NCBI RefSeq assembly: GCF_030323025.1
Contig: NZ_CP097329.1
Location: 775,001 to 839,000, forward strand
Length of the DNA stretch: 64,000 nt
Source of the DNA: Pseudanabaena mucicola str. Chao 1806
GTDB lineage: Bacteria > Cyanobacteriota > Cyanobacteriia > Pseudanabaenales > Pseudanabaenaceae
Direction: 5' to 3'
Positions within the stretch are counted from its first letter, which is position 1; each line of letters begins with the position of its first letter. Of this stretch, positions 8,179 to 17,950 are shown piece by piece. The translations under genes and the position numbers were made by a program. The notes below the pieces were generated by a model. The model saw nothing but the letters and a program-made list of their open reading frames with translations. It did not search any database and was not told where the DNA came from.

Positions 8179-10080
8179 ATGGCTAAAGTAGTTGGAATCG
8201 ACTTAGGTACGACAAACTCAGTCGTCGCCGTCATGGAAGGGGGCAAGCCAACGGTGATTGCAAACGCCGAAGGCTTCCGTACCACACCATCGGTAGTTGC
8301 TTACGCAAAGAATGGCGATCGCTTGGTTGGACAAATTGCTAAGCGCCAAGCCGTCATGAACACTGAAAACACCTTTTATTCAGTAAAGCGCTTCATCGGC
8401 AGACGTTATGACGAAGTTAGCGGCGAATCTAAGCAAGTCGCTTACAAGGTAATGAAGGTAGGCGAAAACGTCAAAATCGACGCACCTGCTGCTAGCAAGC
8501 AATTTGCACCCGAAGAAATCTCGGCTCAAGTACTGCGTAAACTAGTTGACGATGCTAGCAAATATTTAGGCGAGACTGTCACTCAAGCAGTTATCACTGT
8601 TCCTGCATATTTCAACGACTCTCAGCGACAAGCTACTAAAGACGCTGGTAAGATTGCAGGAGTGGAAGTGCTACGGATCATTAACGAGCCAACCGCAGCT
8701 GCATTGGCTTATGGGCTTGATAGTAAAACTAACGAAACTATCCTCGTATTTGACCTCGGCGGTGGTACATTCGACGTATCAATCCTTGAAGTTGGCGATG
8801 GTGTATTTGAAGTAATGTCAACTAGTGGTGACACTCACCTCGGCGGTGATGACTTCGACAAGAAAATTGTGGACTTTCTAGCCAATCAGTTCCAATCGGC
8901 TGAAGGCATCGACCTGCGTAAGGACAAACAAGCTTTACAACGTTTGACCGAATCGGCGGAAAAGGCAAAAATCGAGCTTTCTAGTGTCACGCAAACTGAA
9001 ATTAACCTGCCCTTTATCACCGCTACTCAAGATGGTCCTAAGCACTTAGACACTACATTGACCCGGGCCAAGTTTGAAGAGCTCTGCTCTGACCTGATTG
9101 ATCGCTGCCGCATTCCTGTTGAGCAAGCGATCCGTGATGCCAAGATCGATAAGGCGAAGATCGATGAAGTAGTTCTCGTTGGTGGTTCTACTCGTATTCC
9201 AGCTGTGCAAGAAGTTGTTAAAAAGATTCTGGGCAAAGAGCCTAATCAAAGCGTTAACCCCGATGAGGTTGTAGCGATTGGTGCAGCTGTGCAAGCTGGT
9301 GTTCTAGCTGGTGAAGTTAAGGACATTCTCTTGCTTGATGTTACTCCTCTCTCCCTCGGTGTGGAAACATTGGGCGGCGTAATGACCAAGATTATTCCTA
9401 GAAACACAACTGTCCCCACTAAGAAATCGGAAGTCTTCTCTACGGCGGTTGATGGACAAAGCAATGTGGAAATCCACGTTCTTCAAGGTGAGCGTGAAAT
9501 GGCGAATGATAACAAGAGCCTTGGCACTTTCCGTCTCGATGGTATTCCTCCTGCTCCTCGTGGCGTGCCTCAAATCGAAGTTACATTCGACATTGATGCT
9601 AACGGTTTGCTCTCCGTAACAGCTAAGGATAAGGGAACTGGCAAAGTCCAAACTATCTCCATCTCTGGTGCTTCTACCTTGCCTAAGGATGAGGTAGAAC
9701 GTATGGTTAATGAAGCAGAACGCAATGCGGCAACGGACAAAGAGAAACGCGATCGCATTGAAGCAAAAAACCAAGCTGACTCGCTCGCCTACCAAGCTGA
9801 GAAGCAAATCAAGGATCTCGGTGACAAGGTTCCCAATGCCGACAAGACCAAGATCGAAGGTTTGGTCAAGACTCTCCGTGAATCCATTGCCAAGGATGAC
9901 CACGAGGCGATCACTGCTCAAGCTGAAGAGTTGAAACAAGCCCTCTATGCTCTTAGCTCCTCCGTCTATCAACAGGGTGGTGCAGATACAGCAACTGGTT
10001 CGGCTCCTGATGATGCAACTCGTGATGCCGCCAGTGGCGATGACAATGTAATTGATGCTGACTTCACTGAGTCTAAGTAA
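8179..10080 (+). CDS. dnaK: Molecular chaperone DnaK (Hsp70)
   Basis: ATP-driven cytosolic chaperone for folding and heat tolerance. 633 aa. Phosphate-binding motif [11 protein letters not shown] (residues 6-16), [22 protein letters not shown], and the connect motif [11 protein letters not shown] are all present, as is the substrate domain starting [13 protein letters not shown] (about residue 388). The C-terminal tail is short and acidic and ends [10 protein letters not shown], typical of the main housekeeping cyanobacterial DnaK2 type rather than the long-tailed paralogs. No CIRCE operator is visible upstream. A J-domain gene precedes it and a strong terminator follows. Cyanobacteria carry several DnaKs; this assignment to the DnaK2 group is by tail only. 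Confidence 0.97.
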   Translation: MAKVVGIDLGTTNSVVAVMEGGKPTVIANAEGFRTTPSVVAYAKNGDRLVGQIAKRQAVMNTENTFYSVKRFIGRRYDEVSGESKQVAYKVMKVGENVKIDAPAASKQFAPEEISAQVLRKLVDDASKYLGETVTQAVITVPAYFNDSQRQATKDAGKIAGVEVLRIINEPTAAALAYGLDSKTNETILVFDLGGGTFDVSILEVGDGVFEVMSTSGDTHLGGDDFDKKIVDFLANQFQSAEGIDLRKDKQALQRLTESAEKAKIELSSVTQTEINLPFITATQDGPKHLDTTLTRAKFEELCSDLIDRCRIPVEQAIRDAKIDKAKIDEVVLVGGSTRIPAVQEVVKKILGKEPNQSVNPDEVVAIGAAVQAGVLAGEVKDILLLDVTPLSLGVETLGGVMTKIIPRNTTVPTKKSEVFSTAVDGQSNVEIHVLQGEREMANDNKSLGTFRLDGIPPAPRGVPQIEVTFDIDANGLLSVTAKDKGTGKVQTISISGASTLPKDEVERMVNEAERNAATDKEKRDRIEAKNQADSLAYQAEKQIKDLGDKVPNADKTKIEGLVKTLRESIAKDDHEAITAQAEELKQALYALSSSVYQQGGADTATGSAPDDATRDAASGDDNVIDADFTESK

Positions 10081-10103
10081 GCATTAGATAATAATTTTTG
10101 ATA

Positions 10104-10138
10104 AAGAAAGGAGTGCCTATGTCAGGCACTCCTTTCTT
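10104..10138 (+). terminator. Intrinsic terminator of dnaK
   Basis: 15-bp perfect stem (AAGAAAGGAGTGCCT and complement) with a 5-base loop, 24 bases after the stop, ending TTTCTT. Confidence 0.8.
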
Positions 10139-10394
10139 GTGAAATTGCTCGATATTTCACCTGATGGAACAAATGTAGATAATTCAAATAAAAAATCTAA
10201 AACTGTGACTTTGCTCGGATAGCTTAAACCGAGGGCTGAGTGAAGTCGAAGCTCCTCAAAAGTCCTCAAAAGTTATTCAAAACTTACTGTTGGTTTCTGA
10301 CTTTGAGAGAGTTCTCTTGCTAAGCAAACCCTCTTTTTAGAATCATAATTTTAAAAAAGTAAGGTACACGTTGTGTACCTTACTTTTAGTTAAA

Positions 10395-10466
10395 CTCCCC
10401 AGGCGGGATTCGAACCTGCGACCGATCGGTTAACAGCCGATTGCTCTACCGCTGAGCTACTGAGGA
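10395..10466 (-). tRNA. tRNA-Asn (anticodon GTT)
   Basis: A 72-nt cloverleaf on the minus strand. Acceptor stem TCCTCAG pairs with CTGGGGA, anticodon loop CTGTTAA gives GTT (Asn), T-arm GCAGG-TTCGAAT-CCCGC has one mismatch-free wobble pattern. CCA is not encoded. Confidence 0.95.
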
Positions 10467-10782
10467 ATGTAGCTTTTTACTGTGTCATTTACTTCAGCGT
10501 TAATAACTATAGCGTATAAAGGTGGTAATTGTGCAACCCCTTTTGAAGATTTTTTGCAAAATATTTGATTTTCTATAGAGATTTTTGCTTACTTAAAACC
10601 CCAAAATATTTTTGCATTACTCAAATCCTCAATAGGTTGTACAACCTGTTTAATATGAGTTGATACCGTAACGCTTCGTACTGCGGGATCGAACTCATAT
10701 TAAACAAAACCATAAAAAACTTTGACATAGCAGCAAACCTATGCTGCCAAAGTTTTCTGAGGTTTGCAAGTCATTCCCATAT
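10467..10782. other. Gap holding a 14-bp inverted repeat
   Basis: No gene seen. It contains an inverted repeat at 10648-10705 (arms GTTTAATATGAGTT and complement, with a 30-base middle), of the same general kind as the other hairpin repeats in the window. Confidence 0.5.
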
Positions 10783-12294
10783 CTAAATATGCCCGATTAA
10801 TAGATATGTTGACATTTCTCCCTTACCTTTAATATTGATCATACCCCGCTGTTCAAAGTAATATTTATCTTTTAAAAGCTGATAGGTTGCCTCAGTTACT
10901 TGAATGCAGCCAGCGATACCATAGGACTCCATACGGCTCGCAACATTGACTGTATCGCCCCATAGGTCATAGATGAATTTTTTGGTGCCAATTACCCCTG
11001 CGATCGCATGCCCTGTGTGGATGCCAATACGAAGTGAGAACTGACTATCATCTCCTCGCTTAAATTTCTTGATTGACGATTGCATTTCTAAAGCCATTTC
11101 GGCGATCGATTCTGCATGATCGTTACTAGGTAAAGGCAAGCCTCCAACCACCATATAGGAATCTCCAACAGTCTTGATTTTTTCGAGACTATATTGTTCA
11201 GCGAGATAATCAAATTCAGAAAATATCTCATTCAAGATATTCACTAACTCACTTGCTGAAATTGCTGCGGCATATTCCGTAAAGTTGACAATATCTGCAA
11301 ATAGCACCGTCACTTCATCAAAGGAATCCGCAATTATTGTGCCACTAGTTTTTAAATTTAGGTTCCTATCGATCTTAAATTGCAGAGACTTTAACCGTTC
11401 GGCAATTTCTGGTGGTAATACATTTAGTAATAAACGTTCTGATTTTTTCTGCTCAACTCGTAAATTCTCTTCGACCCTTCTGCGTTCCTGAGCTTCCATT
11501 GCTAGTGCTATAAAATCAGATAAAGAGTTCGCAAAGCTGATCTCTTCTTCTACCCATAGGTGTTGAATATCCGTATGCTCAAAAGCAAGGATACCCATGA
11601 TTTCACCACCAACTTCAAACCTTGATATTAAAGCAGAGACAATATCTAAAGGGAGATAATAGGATAGAAATAGTTCCTGAAAAATTTCAGACTCTTGGAT
11701 ATCTTCAACTGCGATCACCCGACTTTTGAGAATTGCTTTAAATAAACTAGGGTATTTTTCAACAGTTAAAATATCAACTTCAGTATGTGCCTTGAGGCTT
11801 TTTTGATATAGATCAAGGCAATGTAGAATAGTCTTATTCTTATCGAATAGCCAAATACTAACCCGCTCGACATTGAGCGCGTAGCTACCCGTCCGCGTAA
11901 TATTTTGCACAGAGACAATAAAATCACCCTGTGTAATAGCTTTGTCTTTAGTTAATGCAAATAAAACATTTTGCTGTTTTCTAAGTTGCTGTTCACGCCG
12001 ATCTAAAATAAAGTTAGAGCGTTGTAGAGAAGATTTTGATGCTTCGAGTTCGTTAGTTCTTCGCTGGACTAGAATCTCAAGATCCTGATTTGCTTTTTGT
12101 AAATTTTGAAGTTTTAAATTTAGTGATCGCTTATTGACAACTATCAATATCAATGCAGTCGCAAACATTCCCCAACCCAATAATGTAAGCAATATCGACT
12201 CAATAGTATTGCCAATAGGGGGAACATTGCTAAACAGATTGGTCAGATAATGAGTAATCAGATTTCTAGACGTGCAAAATACAAATACTGACAA
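10783..12294 (-). CDS. GAF-domain class III adenylate cyclase
   Basis: 503 aa: one membrane helix (about residues 32-54), a coiled coil (55-115), a GAF sensor domain (about 115-270) and a C-terminal class III nucleotidyl cyclase domain. Metal-binding aspartates are in FADIVNFT and VGDSYMVVGG, the transition-state Asn/Arg in WGDTVNVASRM. The purine-selecting pair looks like Lys (EKIKTVGD) and Asp (YDLWGDT), which in the family means ATP, hence cAMP. The protein is probably anchored in the membrane, with the GAF domain as ligand or redox sensor. The start is a TTG and no in-frame ATG lies nearby upstream, so the N-terminus is uncertain. Stands alone. Confidence 0.88.
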   Translation of the reverse strand: MSVFVFCTSRNLITHYLTNLFSNVPPIGNTIESILLTLLGWGMFATALILIVVNKRSLNLKLQNLQKANQDLEILVQRRTNELEASKSSLQRSNFILDRREQQLRKQQNVLFALTKDKAITQGDFIVSVQNITRTGSYALNVERVSIWLFDKNKTILHCLDLYQKSLKAHTEVDILTVEKYPSLFKAILKSRVIAVEDIQESEIFQELFLSYYLPLDIVSALISRFEVGGEIMGILAFEHTDIQHLWVEEEISFANSLSDFIALAMEAQERRRVEENLRVEQKKSERLLLNVLPPEIAERLKSLQFKIDRNLNLKTSGTIIADSFDEVTVLFADIVNFTEYAAAISASELVNILNEIFSEFDYLAEQYSLEKIKTVGDSYMVVGGLPLPSNDHAESIAEMALEMQSSIKKFKRGDDSQFSLRIGIHTGHAIAGVIGTKKFIYDLWGDTVNVASRMESYGIAGCIQVTEATYQLLKDKYYFEQRGMINIKGKGEMSTYLLIGHI

Positions 12295-12539
12295 TTTACT
12301 AATACTATTCTATTCTGCGATCTAATAGAGGTCAATTCGCACAATTGCTGAACTCATAGTTTATGTAGGATTAAACCTCTATTAATGACTGAGTAACAGT
12401 ACTTCTAGTCGCCACTTATCTTTTGGTTTTATACGATAAGCAAAACTTACATTACTTACAACCTATTGAACCTCGAAGGAATATTGAAAAAAGTATTGCT
12501 TCGTTATACTTTCAACATTCCTTAAAGCTATGCTTGAGT

Positions 12540-12770
12540 TTACCGAAGAGCAACTACATGAATCGTAAAGCCATCGCCACTTACCTTTTGTCCAGCACGT
12601 ACTTTACAGCCTTTACGCAACTCAGTCCGACCATCTACTTCCACCTCACCATCAATAATCATCAACTTGGCTGCGCCACCTGTATCTGCAACCCCGCTAA
12701 CCTTTAATAAATTACACAAAGTAATATATTCACCAGCTAATTCAAAGACTTCCTGAAAATTTTCTTGCAT
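12540..12770 (-). CDS. S4-domain RNA-binding protein, YbcJ-like
   Basis: 76-aa cytoplasmic protein consisting of one S4 RNA-binding domain (about residues 10-60): ITLCNLLKVSGVADTGGAAK followed by the DGEVEVDGRTELRKGCKVR loop characteristic of the YbcJ/YaaA small S4 proteins. These are linked to ribosome or structured-RNA binding; the exact target is unknown. It is divergent from prfC with only about 97 bases between, so the two probably share a promoter region. Length is typical of the family. Confidence 0.9.
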   Translation of the reverse strand: MQENFQEVFELAGEYITLCNLLKVSGVADTGGAAKLMIIDGEVEVDGRTELRKGCKVRAGQKVSGDGFTIHVVALR

Positions 12771-12867
12771 TGTGTTTTTATTAGGTTAATTTGCGCTAAA
12801 AAGTAAGCATAATAGATGCAGTATCGCGAAATCTCGATCCAGCTAAAATTAGTTCTTTAAAATTTTC

Positions 12868-14493
12868 ATGAGTCAACTGTGGCAAGAGTTAGAGCGCGAA
12901 GTCGTAAGACGACGCACCTTTGCAATTATTTCTCATCCCGATGCGGGTAAAACTACCCTTACGGAAAAGCTATTGCTGTATGGAGGTGCAATCCACCTTG
13001 CGGGCGCAGTTAAGGCTAGGGCGGCTCAGCGCCATGCTACATCAGACTGGATGGAATTGGAAAAGCAACGCGGGATTTCGATTACCTCAACGGTGCTGCA
13101 ATTTGACTATATGGGCTATTGCATTAATTTGTTGGATACCCCAGGTCACAAAGATTTTAGTGAAGACACCTATCGTACCCTTGCGGCGGCAGACAATGCA
13201 GTGATGCTAGTTGATGGCGCAAAGGGCTTAGAGCCACAAACTCGGAAATTATTTGAAGTTTGTCGGATGCGATCGCTGCCAATTTTTACTTTCATCAATA
13301 AAATGGATCGTCCCACCCGTGAGCCATTGGAACTATTAGATGAAATCGAAAAGGAGTTAGGCATCACTCCCTATGTGATGAATTGGGCGATTGGCACAGG
13401 TGATCAGTTCAAAGGCGTATATGATCGCGCCACGAAGACAGTACATTTGTTTCAACGCAGCGCTCATGGACAACGCGAGGCAAATGTTGATATCTATCCC
13501 TATGACGATCCCCAAGCCATCAAATTTATTGGTCACAACCTCTATAACCAACTGCTCGAAGACCTAGAGGTGCTCGATTCTCTTGGCGCAGAATGGAATA
13601 CGCAGGACTTACATCGCGGTAAGCTCACCCCGATTTTCTTTGGTAGTGCCATGACCAACTTTGGAGTAGAGCTATTCTTGAAGTCTTTTTTAGAATATGG
13701 CATGACTCCCACTGTCCATGAAAGTTCAAATGGTGAAGTCCCACCAACAGATGAAGATTTCTCTGCTTTTGTCTTCAAACTGCAAGCAAATATGGACCCA
13801 CGTCATCGCGATCGCATTGCCTTTGTGCGGGTTTGCTCTGGCAAGTTTGAAAAAGACATGAGCGTGACCCATTTGCGTAGTGGTAAAACCATTCGCCTGT
13901 CTCATGCCCAAAAACTCTTCGGACAGGATCGGGAAGCGATCGATGTAGCCTATGCGGGTGATGTGATTGGCTTAAATAACCCTGGTATGTTTGCGATTGG
14001 CGACACGATTTATCTTGGGAAAAAGCGTCAATATGCTGGTATTCCTTGCTTCTCCCCAGAACTCTTCTGTACACTCCGTAATCCTAATCCTTCAAAGTTC
14101 AAGCAATTCCGTAAAGGGATTTCGGAACTACAGGAGGAAGGCGCAATTCAAATCATGTATTCTGTAGATGAATCAAAGCGTGATCCGATTTTGGCTGCTG
14201 TCGGGCAATTACAATTTGAAGTCGCTCAATACCGACTCCAAAGTGAGTACAACGTCGAGACCATTCTTGAATCGATGCCCTATTCCGTCGCTCGATGGGT
14301 GGAGGATGGCTGGGATGCGATCGAAACTGTGGGTAGACTCTTTAATACAATGGTGGTCAAAGATAGCTGGAATCGTCCTGTACTCCTCTTTAAGAACCTA
14401 TGGAACTTAAATCAAGTGGAATCTGACCATCCTAAGTTGAGATTAAAAGCGATCGCCCCAATTGCTGAACTAACTACTGCCGATACTAAGTAA
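12868..14493 (+). CDS. prfC: Peptide chain release factor 3
   Basis: Translational GTPase that removes RF1/RF2 from the ribosome after termination. 541 aa, normal. G1 SHPDAGKTT (residues 22-30), G2 [10 protein letters not shown]3 [15 protein letters not shown]4 NKMD are intact, and domains II and III follow with the RF3-specific [17 protein letters not shown] segment. Start ATG 12868 matches the family N-terminus. An ISKra4-derived miniature element begins 22 bases after the stop. Identity is firm. Confidence 0.96.
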   Translation: MSQLWQELEREVVRRRTFAIISHPDAGKTTLTEKLLLYGGAIHLAGAVKARAAQRHATSDWMELEKQRGISITSTVLQFDYMGYCINLLDTPGHKDFSEDTYRTLAAADNAVMLVDGAKGLEPQTRKLFEVCRMRSLPIFTFINKMDRPTREPLELLDEIEKELGITPYVMNWAIGTGDQFKGVYDRATKTVHLFQRSAHGQREANVDIYPYDDPQAIKFIGHNLYNQLLEDLEVLDSLGAEWNTQDLHRGKLTPIFFGSAMTNFGVELFLKSFLEYGMTPTVHESSNGEVPPTDEDFSAFVFKLQANMDPRHRDRIAFVRVCSGKFEKDMSVTHLRSGKTIRLSHAQKLFGQDREAIDVAYAGDVIGLNNPGMFAIGDTIYLGKKRQYAGIPCFSPELFCTLRNPNPSKFKQFRKGISELQEEGAIQIMYSVDESKRDPILAAVGQLQFEVAQYRLQSEYNVETILESMPYSVARWVEDGWDAIETVGRLFNTMVVKDSWNRPVLLFKNLWNLNQVESDHPKLRLKAIAPIAELTTADTK

Positions 14494-14515
14494 GGGACAT
14501 TCCATGGGAGCATCT

Positions 14516-14690
14516 CACTTTGGTGCTAAGCATAAATACTTATAACAAAAACTCGGCGTTTCAGGCTTAGACAATAAAGAAAATATCGCAAATTTCATTT
14601 ATTTGTCGTATATTCACGATATCAAAAACGCCTAAAATCGTTACTTTTGGTGCTAAGCATAATTACTCAGCGCCAAATTGAGATGCTCCC
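14516..14690. mobile_element. 175-bp miniature element related to the ISKra4-like IS at 59298
   Basis: Ends are inverted repeats GGGAGCATCTCACTTTGG... and ...CAAATTGAGATGCTCCC. The outer 37 bases match the left end of the IS remnant at 59298-60075 (same GGGAGCATCTCA, then a TAAG-rich stretch leading to AAATACTTA), and the right ends match too. It carries no transposase, so it looks like a non-autonomous derivative. No clear target duplication is visible. Confidence 0.7.
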
Positions 14691-14696
14691 GTTTGC

Positions 14697-15428
14697 TTTG
14701 GTGGATTGGGTTGGGCTTTCTATTATCTCAGTGATTCAGTTAATTCCTTTGACTACTTCCAGAAGCAGTTGAACCTTGCTCGCCAAATCAATAACCACCA
14801 AGCAGAATTGTAAGCATTAAATAATTTAGGAGCTTTAAAATTTCGTCAGTTTGATCATTTAGAAGCTATTTCCTGTTGCCAGCAACAACTAGAAATCGTT
14901 CATAAAATCGATAACCATTTACAGCAAGGATATGCAGTGCAAGGGCTTGGTTCTACTCTATTCGATCTAGGTATTGCAAAAGGTAATAATTCCCATAAAA
15001 AAGCAGCATTAAATTACTTAGATCAATCTCTAGAATCGCGCTAAGACTTAACGATTATGAACTAGAAGGATTATCTCTTAATAGTATTTCTTGCATATAT
15101 TTTCACAAAGGTCTATACAATCAGGCTTGGGGATCGAATTTCTGAGCTATATCTTGGGATGGCAAAATCTATTGTCAAAGATTTAGATTGTTTAGAAACA
15201 AAAGGCAAAGTAGCGATAGCCTTGGCAAGTGCTTACTGGAATCGAGATAACATCTTGCACAAATTATTCGGTCTATTGTTAGTAGTCAAAGGCTTGATGA
15301 TGATGTCACCTTGGCAAAATGCTAATGGTCGTATAGTAATGAAACAAACGATCTCAGTTTTAAACAAGTCTGCACAAGTTTTACTGATGTCAGCGATCAA
15401 AAACATGAAAAACTTCCTAAAGGTATAG
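14697..15428 (+). pseudogene. Decayed tetratricopeptide-repeat (TPR) gene
   Basis: Translation gives recognisable TPR helices such as YFQKQLNLARQINNHQAEL, ALNNLGALKF and GYAVQGLGSTLFDLG. They are interrupted by an in-frame TAA (about 14811), another TAA near 15042, and at least two frame changes, after which LEGLSLNSISCIYF and LGMAKSIVKDLDCLETKGKV continue. The composition resembles the TPR arrays of cyanobacterial TPR/CHAT-type proteins. No intact start is visible; the ISKra4-type miniature element lies at its 5' edge and may have truncated it. The open stretch 15159-15428 is part of this remnant, not a gene of its own. Confidence 0.65.
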
Positions 15429-15592
15429 TTAGGATAATTGCGTATAGTCAAGATAACTATTTAAGGCATCCTGTTTTGGTAGAGACGATAATAACTGTCC
15501 CCTTTGCTGTCATAATGCTTAAGAGCGCCAAAAGCCTTATATAAGAGGGTTTCTCTGAGCTAGTAGTGCTATAGGATACAAAAAAGCAATCT

Positions 15593-16147
15593 ATGGAAGG
15601 ATCGACGATTGTACTCACGGATGAAACAGGTAAGAGCTTGCCTTGCACTGTCGAAACCAAGTTTAAAGTGGACAGCACCGAATACTTGTTGCTGCAACCA
15701 GTTGACTTTTCTGTGCAAATCTTTGCATGGCAAGAAACCGATGATGATGATGAAACTGAATTAGTCGATGTCACCGAAGAAGAAATTGATTTAATTTTTT
15801 CAACTGCTCAAGCTGTTCTGTCAGAACAAAACCTTACTTTACGGCGCTCTGCTTACACATTAACAGTTTCAGGTGAATTACCTGAGCCAACTGAAGAAGA
15901 TATCATCGAAATTGATACTGAAGAAGAAGGTAATTGTGGTGAGTTCCAAGAGCTAGCTCTCTTTTACTACGAAGAGCAGGCTTTTTCTGTATTTACAGCC
16001 CTTGACCCTCTAATGTTTATTGCCAAAGTGGGAGATAGTGGACAAGCTGAAGTTCTCACCCCTGCGGAAATGGCAGCCCTTGAACCTTATGTGGAGAAGT
16101 ATCTAGACCATGTCCTCAGCACAGAAGATGCCGAAGAAGAATTCTAA
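15593..16147 (+). CDS. DUF3727 domain protein
   Basis: 184-aa acidic cytoplasmic protein of the cyanobacteria/plastid family DUF3727 (related to DUF1292). The N-terminal half begins with IVLTDETGKSLPC and YLLLQPVDFSVQIFAW (about residues 5-50); the C-terminal half repeats the fold with FQELALFYYEEQAFSVF and PLMFIAKV. Many Asp/Glu runs. It overlaps the start of mltG by 38 bases, so the two are translated from one message; this gene order is common in cyanobacteria. Biochemical function is not known. Confidence 0.85.
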   Translation: MEGSTIVLTDETGKSLPCTVETKFKVDSTEYLLLQPVDFSVQIFAWQETDDDDETELVDVTEEEIDLIFSTAQAVLSEQNLTLRRSAYTLTVSGELPEPTEEDIIEIDTEEEGNCGEFQELALFYYEEQAFSVFTALDPLMFIAKVGDSGQAEVLTPAEMAALEPYVEKYLDHVLSTEDAEEEF

Positions 16148-17201
16148 TTGGTTGTTTTATGGTGTTGCTTTCCCCCTAACGGTTTTATTTACTAGTCTAG
16201 TCAGTAGCTCTTGGTGGATTTGGGCGAGTTCTGCTCCTAGCACTTTTGGGGCAAAAGTTAGGTTTACAATACCTGACGGGATGCCAACACAAATTATCGC
16301 CCAAGAGCTAGAATCCGCAGGTATAATTCGCTCTAGTTTGGCGTTACGCCTGTGGCTACAATGGCAGTCCTTGCGAGGTGGTGAAGCAGCCTTCTTGAAA
16401 TCAGGAACATACGACTTCTCCACTAACCAATCTTTGCCAGAAGTTGTTGCCCAAATTCAAACAGCAAAATTGACGGAAGTTCGCTTTACTATTCCTGAGG
16501 GTTGGTCAATTGCTCAGATGGCGGATCTATTTGAGAAGCAGGGATTTTTTGCAGCAAAGGACTTTGCGGCAGCCGCACAACGTACTAGCCCTAAGCGTCG
16601 CCCTTGGCTACCTGAGGATATCCCCAGTCTAGAAGGATTTTTATTTCCTGATACCTATCAAATTTTGCCATCGGAAGCAACTCCAGATCGCATTATTGAT
16701 TTGATGCTCGATCGCTTTGAGCAAATGGCTCTGCCTGTTTACAAAGAGAATCAATCAGGTAAGCCTAAGGTTAAAGTTAGCCTCAAAGATTGGGTGACTC
16801 TGGCTAGTATTGTTGAAAAAGAAGCAGTTATAGAAGCCGAGCGTCGTCTCATATCGGGGGTTTTCTGGAATCGACTGAAAAAGAATATGCGTCTAGAGTC
16901 AGATCCCACCGTGGAGTATGGCTTAAATATTAAGCAGACACCTGAAAATCCACTGACTCTAGATCAGGTGCGGACTTCTTCACCATATAACACTTATCTC
17001 AATGAAGGTTTACCTCCAGGGGCGATCGCTTCAGTGGGATTAGCGAGCCTCAAGGCAACACTTGATCCTGCTAGCACTGAGTATCTGTTTTTTGTGGCTA
17101 AATATGATGGTAGTCATATATTTAGCCGTAATTTAGAAGATCATGAAAAAGCTATGCAGGCAATCGACAAAAAGTTTCAGCAAAAAACACCTAAGCAATA
17201 A
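16110..17201 (+). CDS. mltG: Endolytic murein transglycosylase MltG
   Basis: Inner-membrane lytic transglycosylase that cuts nascent glycan strands and sets their length. 363 aa with one N-terminal membrane helix (about residues 14-38), LysM-like segment (about 50-120), and the YceG catalytic domain. The catalytic Glu is in SIVEKEAVIEAERRLISGVF, followed by LESDPTVEYGL and SPYNTYLNEGLPPGAI, all hallmark motifs. The start at 16110 overlaps DUF3727 by 38 bases; an alternative ATG at 16128 would also give a complete protein. Ends in an intrinsic terminator. Confidence 0.95.
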   Translation: MSSAQKMPKKNSNWLFYGVAFPLTVLFTSLVSSSWWIWASSAPSTFGAKVRFTIPDGMPTQIIAQELESAGIIRSSLALRLWLQWQSLRGGEAAFLKSGTYDFSTNQSLPEVVAQIQTAKLTEVRFTIPEGWSIAQMADLFEKQGFFAAKDFAAAAQRTSPKRRPWLPEDIPSLEGFLFPDTYQILPSEATPDRIIDLMLDRFEQMALPVYKENQSGKPKVKVSLKDWVTLASIVEKEAVIEAERRLISGVFWNRLKKNMRLESDPTVEYGLNIKQTPENPLTLDQVRTSSPYNTYLNEGLPPGAIASVGLASLKATLDPASTEYLFFVAKYDGSHIFSRNLEDHEKAMQAIDKKFQQKTPKQ

Positions 17202-17203
17202 CT

Positions 17204-17228
17204 AAAAAGCGGGCAATACCCGCTTTTT
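17204..17228 (+). terminator. Intrinsic terminator of the DUF3727-mltG operon
   Basis: AAAAAGCGGG-CAATA-CCCGCTTTTT, three bases after the mltG stop. Confidence 0.85.
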
Positions 17229-17299
17229 ACGCATTTTAATTTTATGGAGATTGTGGGTTAAAATACTCTTAATTATTTAATTAAAACACTAAATTATTT

Positions 17300-17836
17300 G
17301 TGAAACCTTGGCGACTTATTGTTCCTGATTTAATTTTATCAGCACCAATTTACACGATTACTCCGCAGTTAATGCAAAAACATGGATTAAGTGGTCTCAT
17401 TTTGGATGTTGATAATACCCTCATCGGTGATGATGAATCCGATGTTTCAGAAGAGATTCATCAATGGGTAGAACTGATGCGCCAGCAATATCCCATTTGG
17501 TTAGCAAGTAATAACTTTAGCGATCGCCGGATTCAAAAGGTCGCCGACAGCCTTAATCTTCCCTATCGTAGTCGTGCAGGTAAGCCATCGCGTCGCGTTG
17601 TGCGTCAAGTGCTCGAAGCAATGGAACTACCACCTGCTCAAGTTGCTATGGTGGGCGATCGCCTATTTACCGATACGATAGTAGGTAATCGTCTGGGCTT
17701 GTTCACGATTTTGGTGCAACCTCTTAGCGAAGAGATCCTGTTTAAACCAAATATTGCAACTATTTTTAAAGCGCGATCAAACTTCCTCCGCAATTGGGAA
17801 ATTTGGATTGCTCGCAAATCGGGGGTCAAGATTTAA
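17300..17836 (+). CDS. YqeG-family HAD phosphatase
   Basis: 178-aa HAD-superfamily (subfamily IIIA) phosphatase. Catalytic motif I LILDVDNTLIGDDESD (about residues 33-48), motif II threonine/serine position in WLASNNFSDRR, and motif III/IV MVGDRLFTDTIVGNRLGL are present. YqeG homologs include the mitochondrial/plastid phosphatidylglycerophosphate phosphatase (PTPMT-like GEP4), so a role in phosphatidylglycerol synthesis, important for thylakoids, is plausible. Starts with GTG at 17300. It lies just downstream of mltG but behind a terminator, so it is probably transcribed separately. Confidence 0.88.
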   Translation: MKPWRLIVPDLILSAPIYTITPQLMQKHGLSGLILDVDNTLIGDDESDVSEEIHQWVELMRQQYPIWLASNNFSDRRIQKVADSLNLPYRSRAGKPSRRVVRQVLEAMELPPAQVAMVGDRLFTDTIVGNRLGLFTILVQPLSEEILFKPNIATIFKARSNFLRNWEIWIARKSGVKI

Positions 17837-17866
17837 ATAAAGAAAGGGGTATTTCTTTATTTAAAT
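17833..17866. terminator. Palindromic terminator-like hairpin after the YqeG gene
   Basis: TTTAAATAAAGAAA and its complement around GGGGTA, overlapping the stop codon of the YqeG gene. Confidence 0.6.
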
Positions 17867-17950
17867 CTTGACATTATTGAACAGTTATTTTTCTTATTGC
17901 TCGGTAACTTATAATCTCAGATCAATTCTTCACAAGCTTATTTAACAACA

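Noticed and set aside
9304-9972. 222-codon minus-strand ORF inside dnaK
   Set aside because: Shadow of the strongly biased dnaK codon use; no recognisable protein.
15159-15428. 89-codon ORF taken as a gene
   Set aside because: It is one frame of the broken TPR gene; the same repeat continues upstream in other frames with stops.
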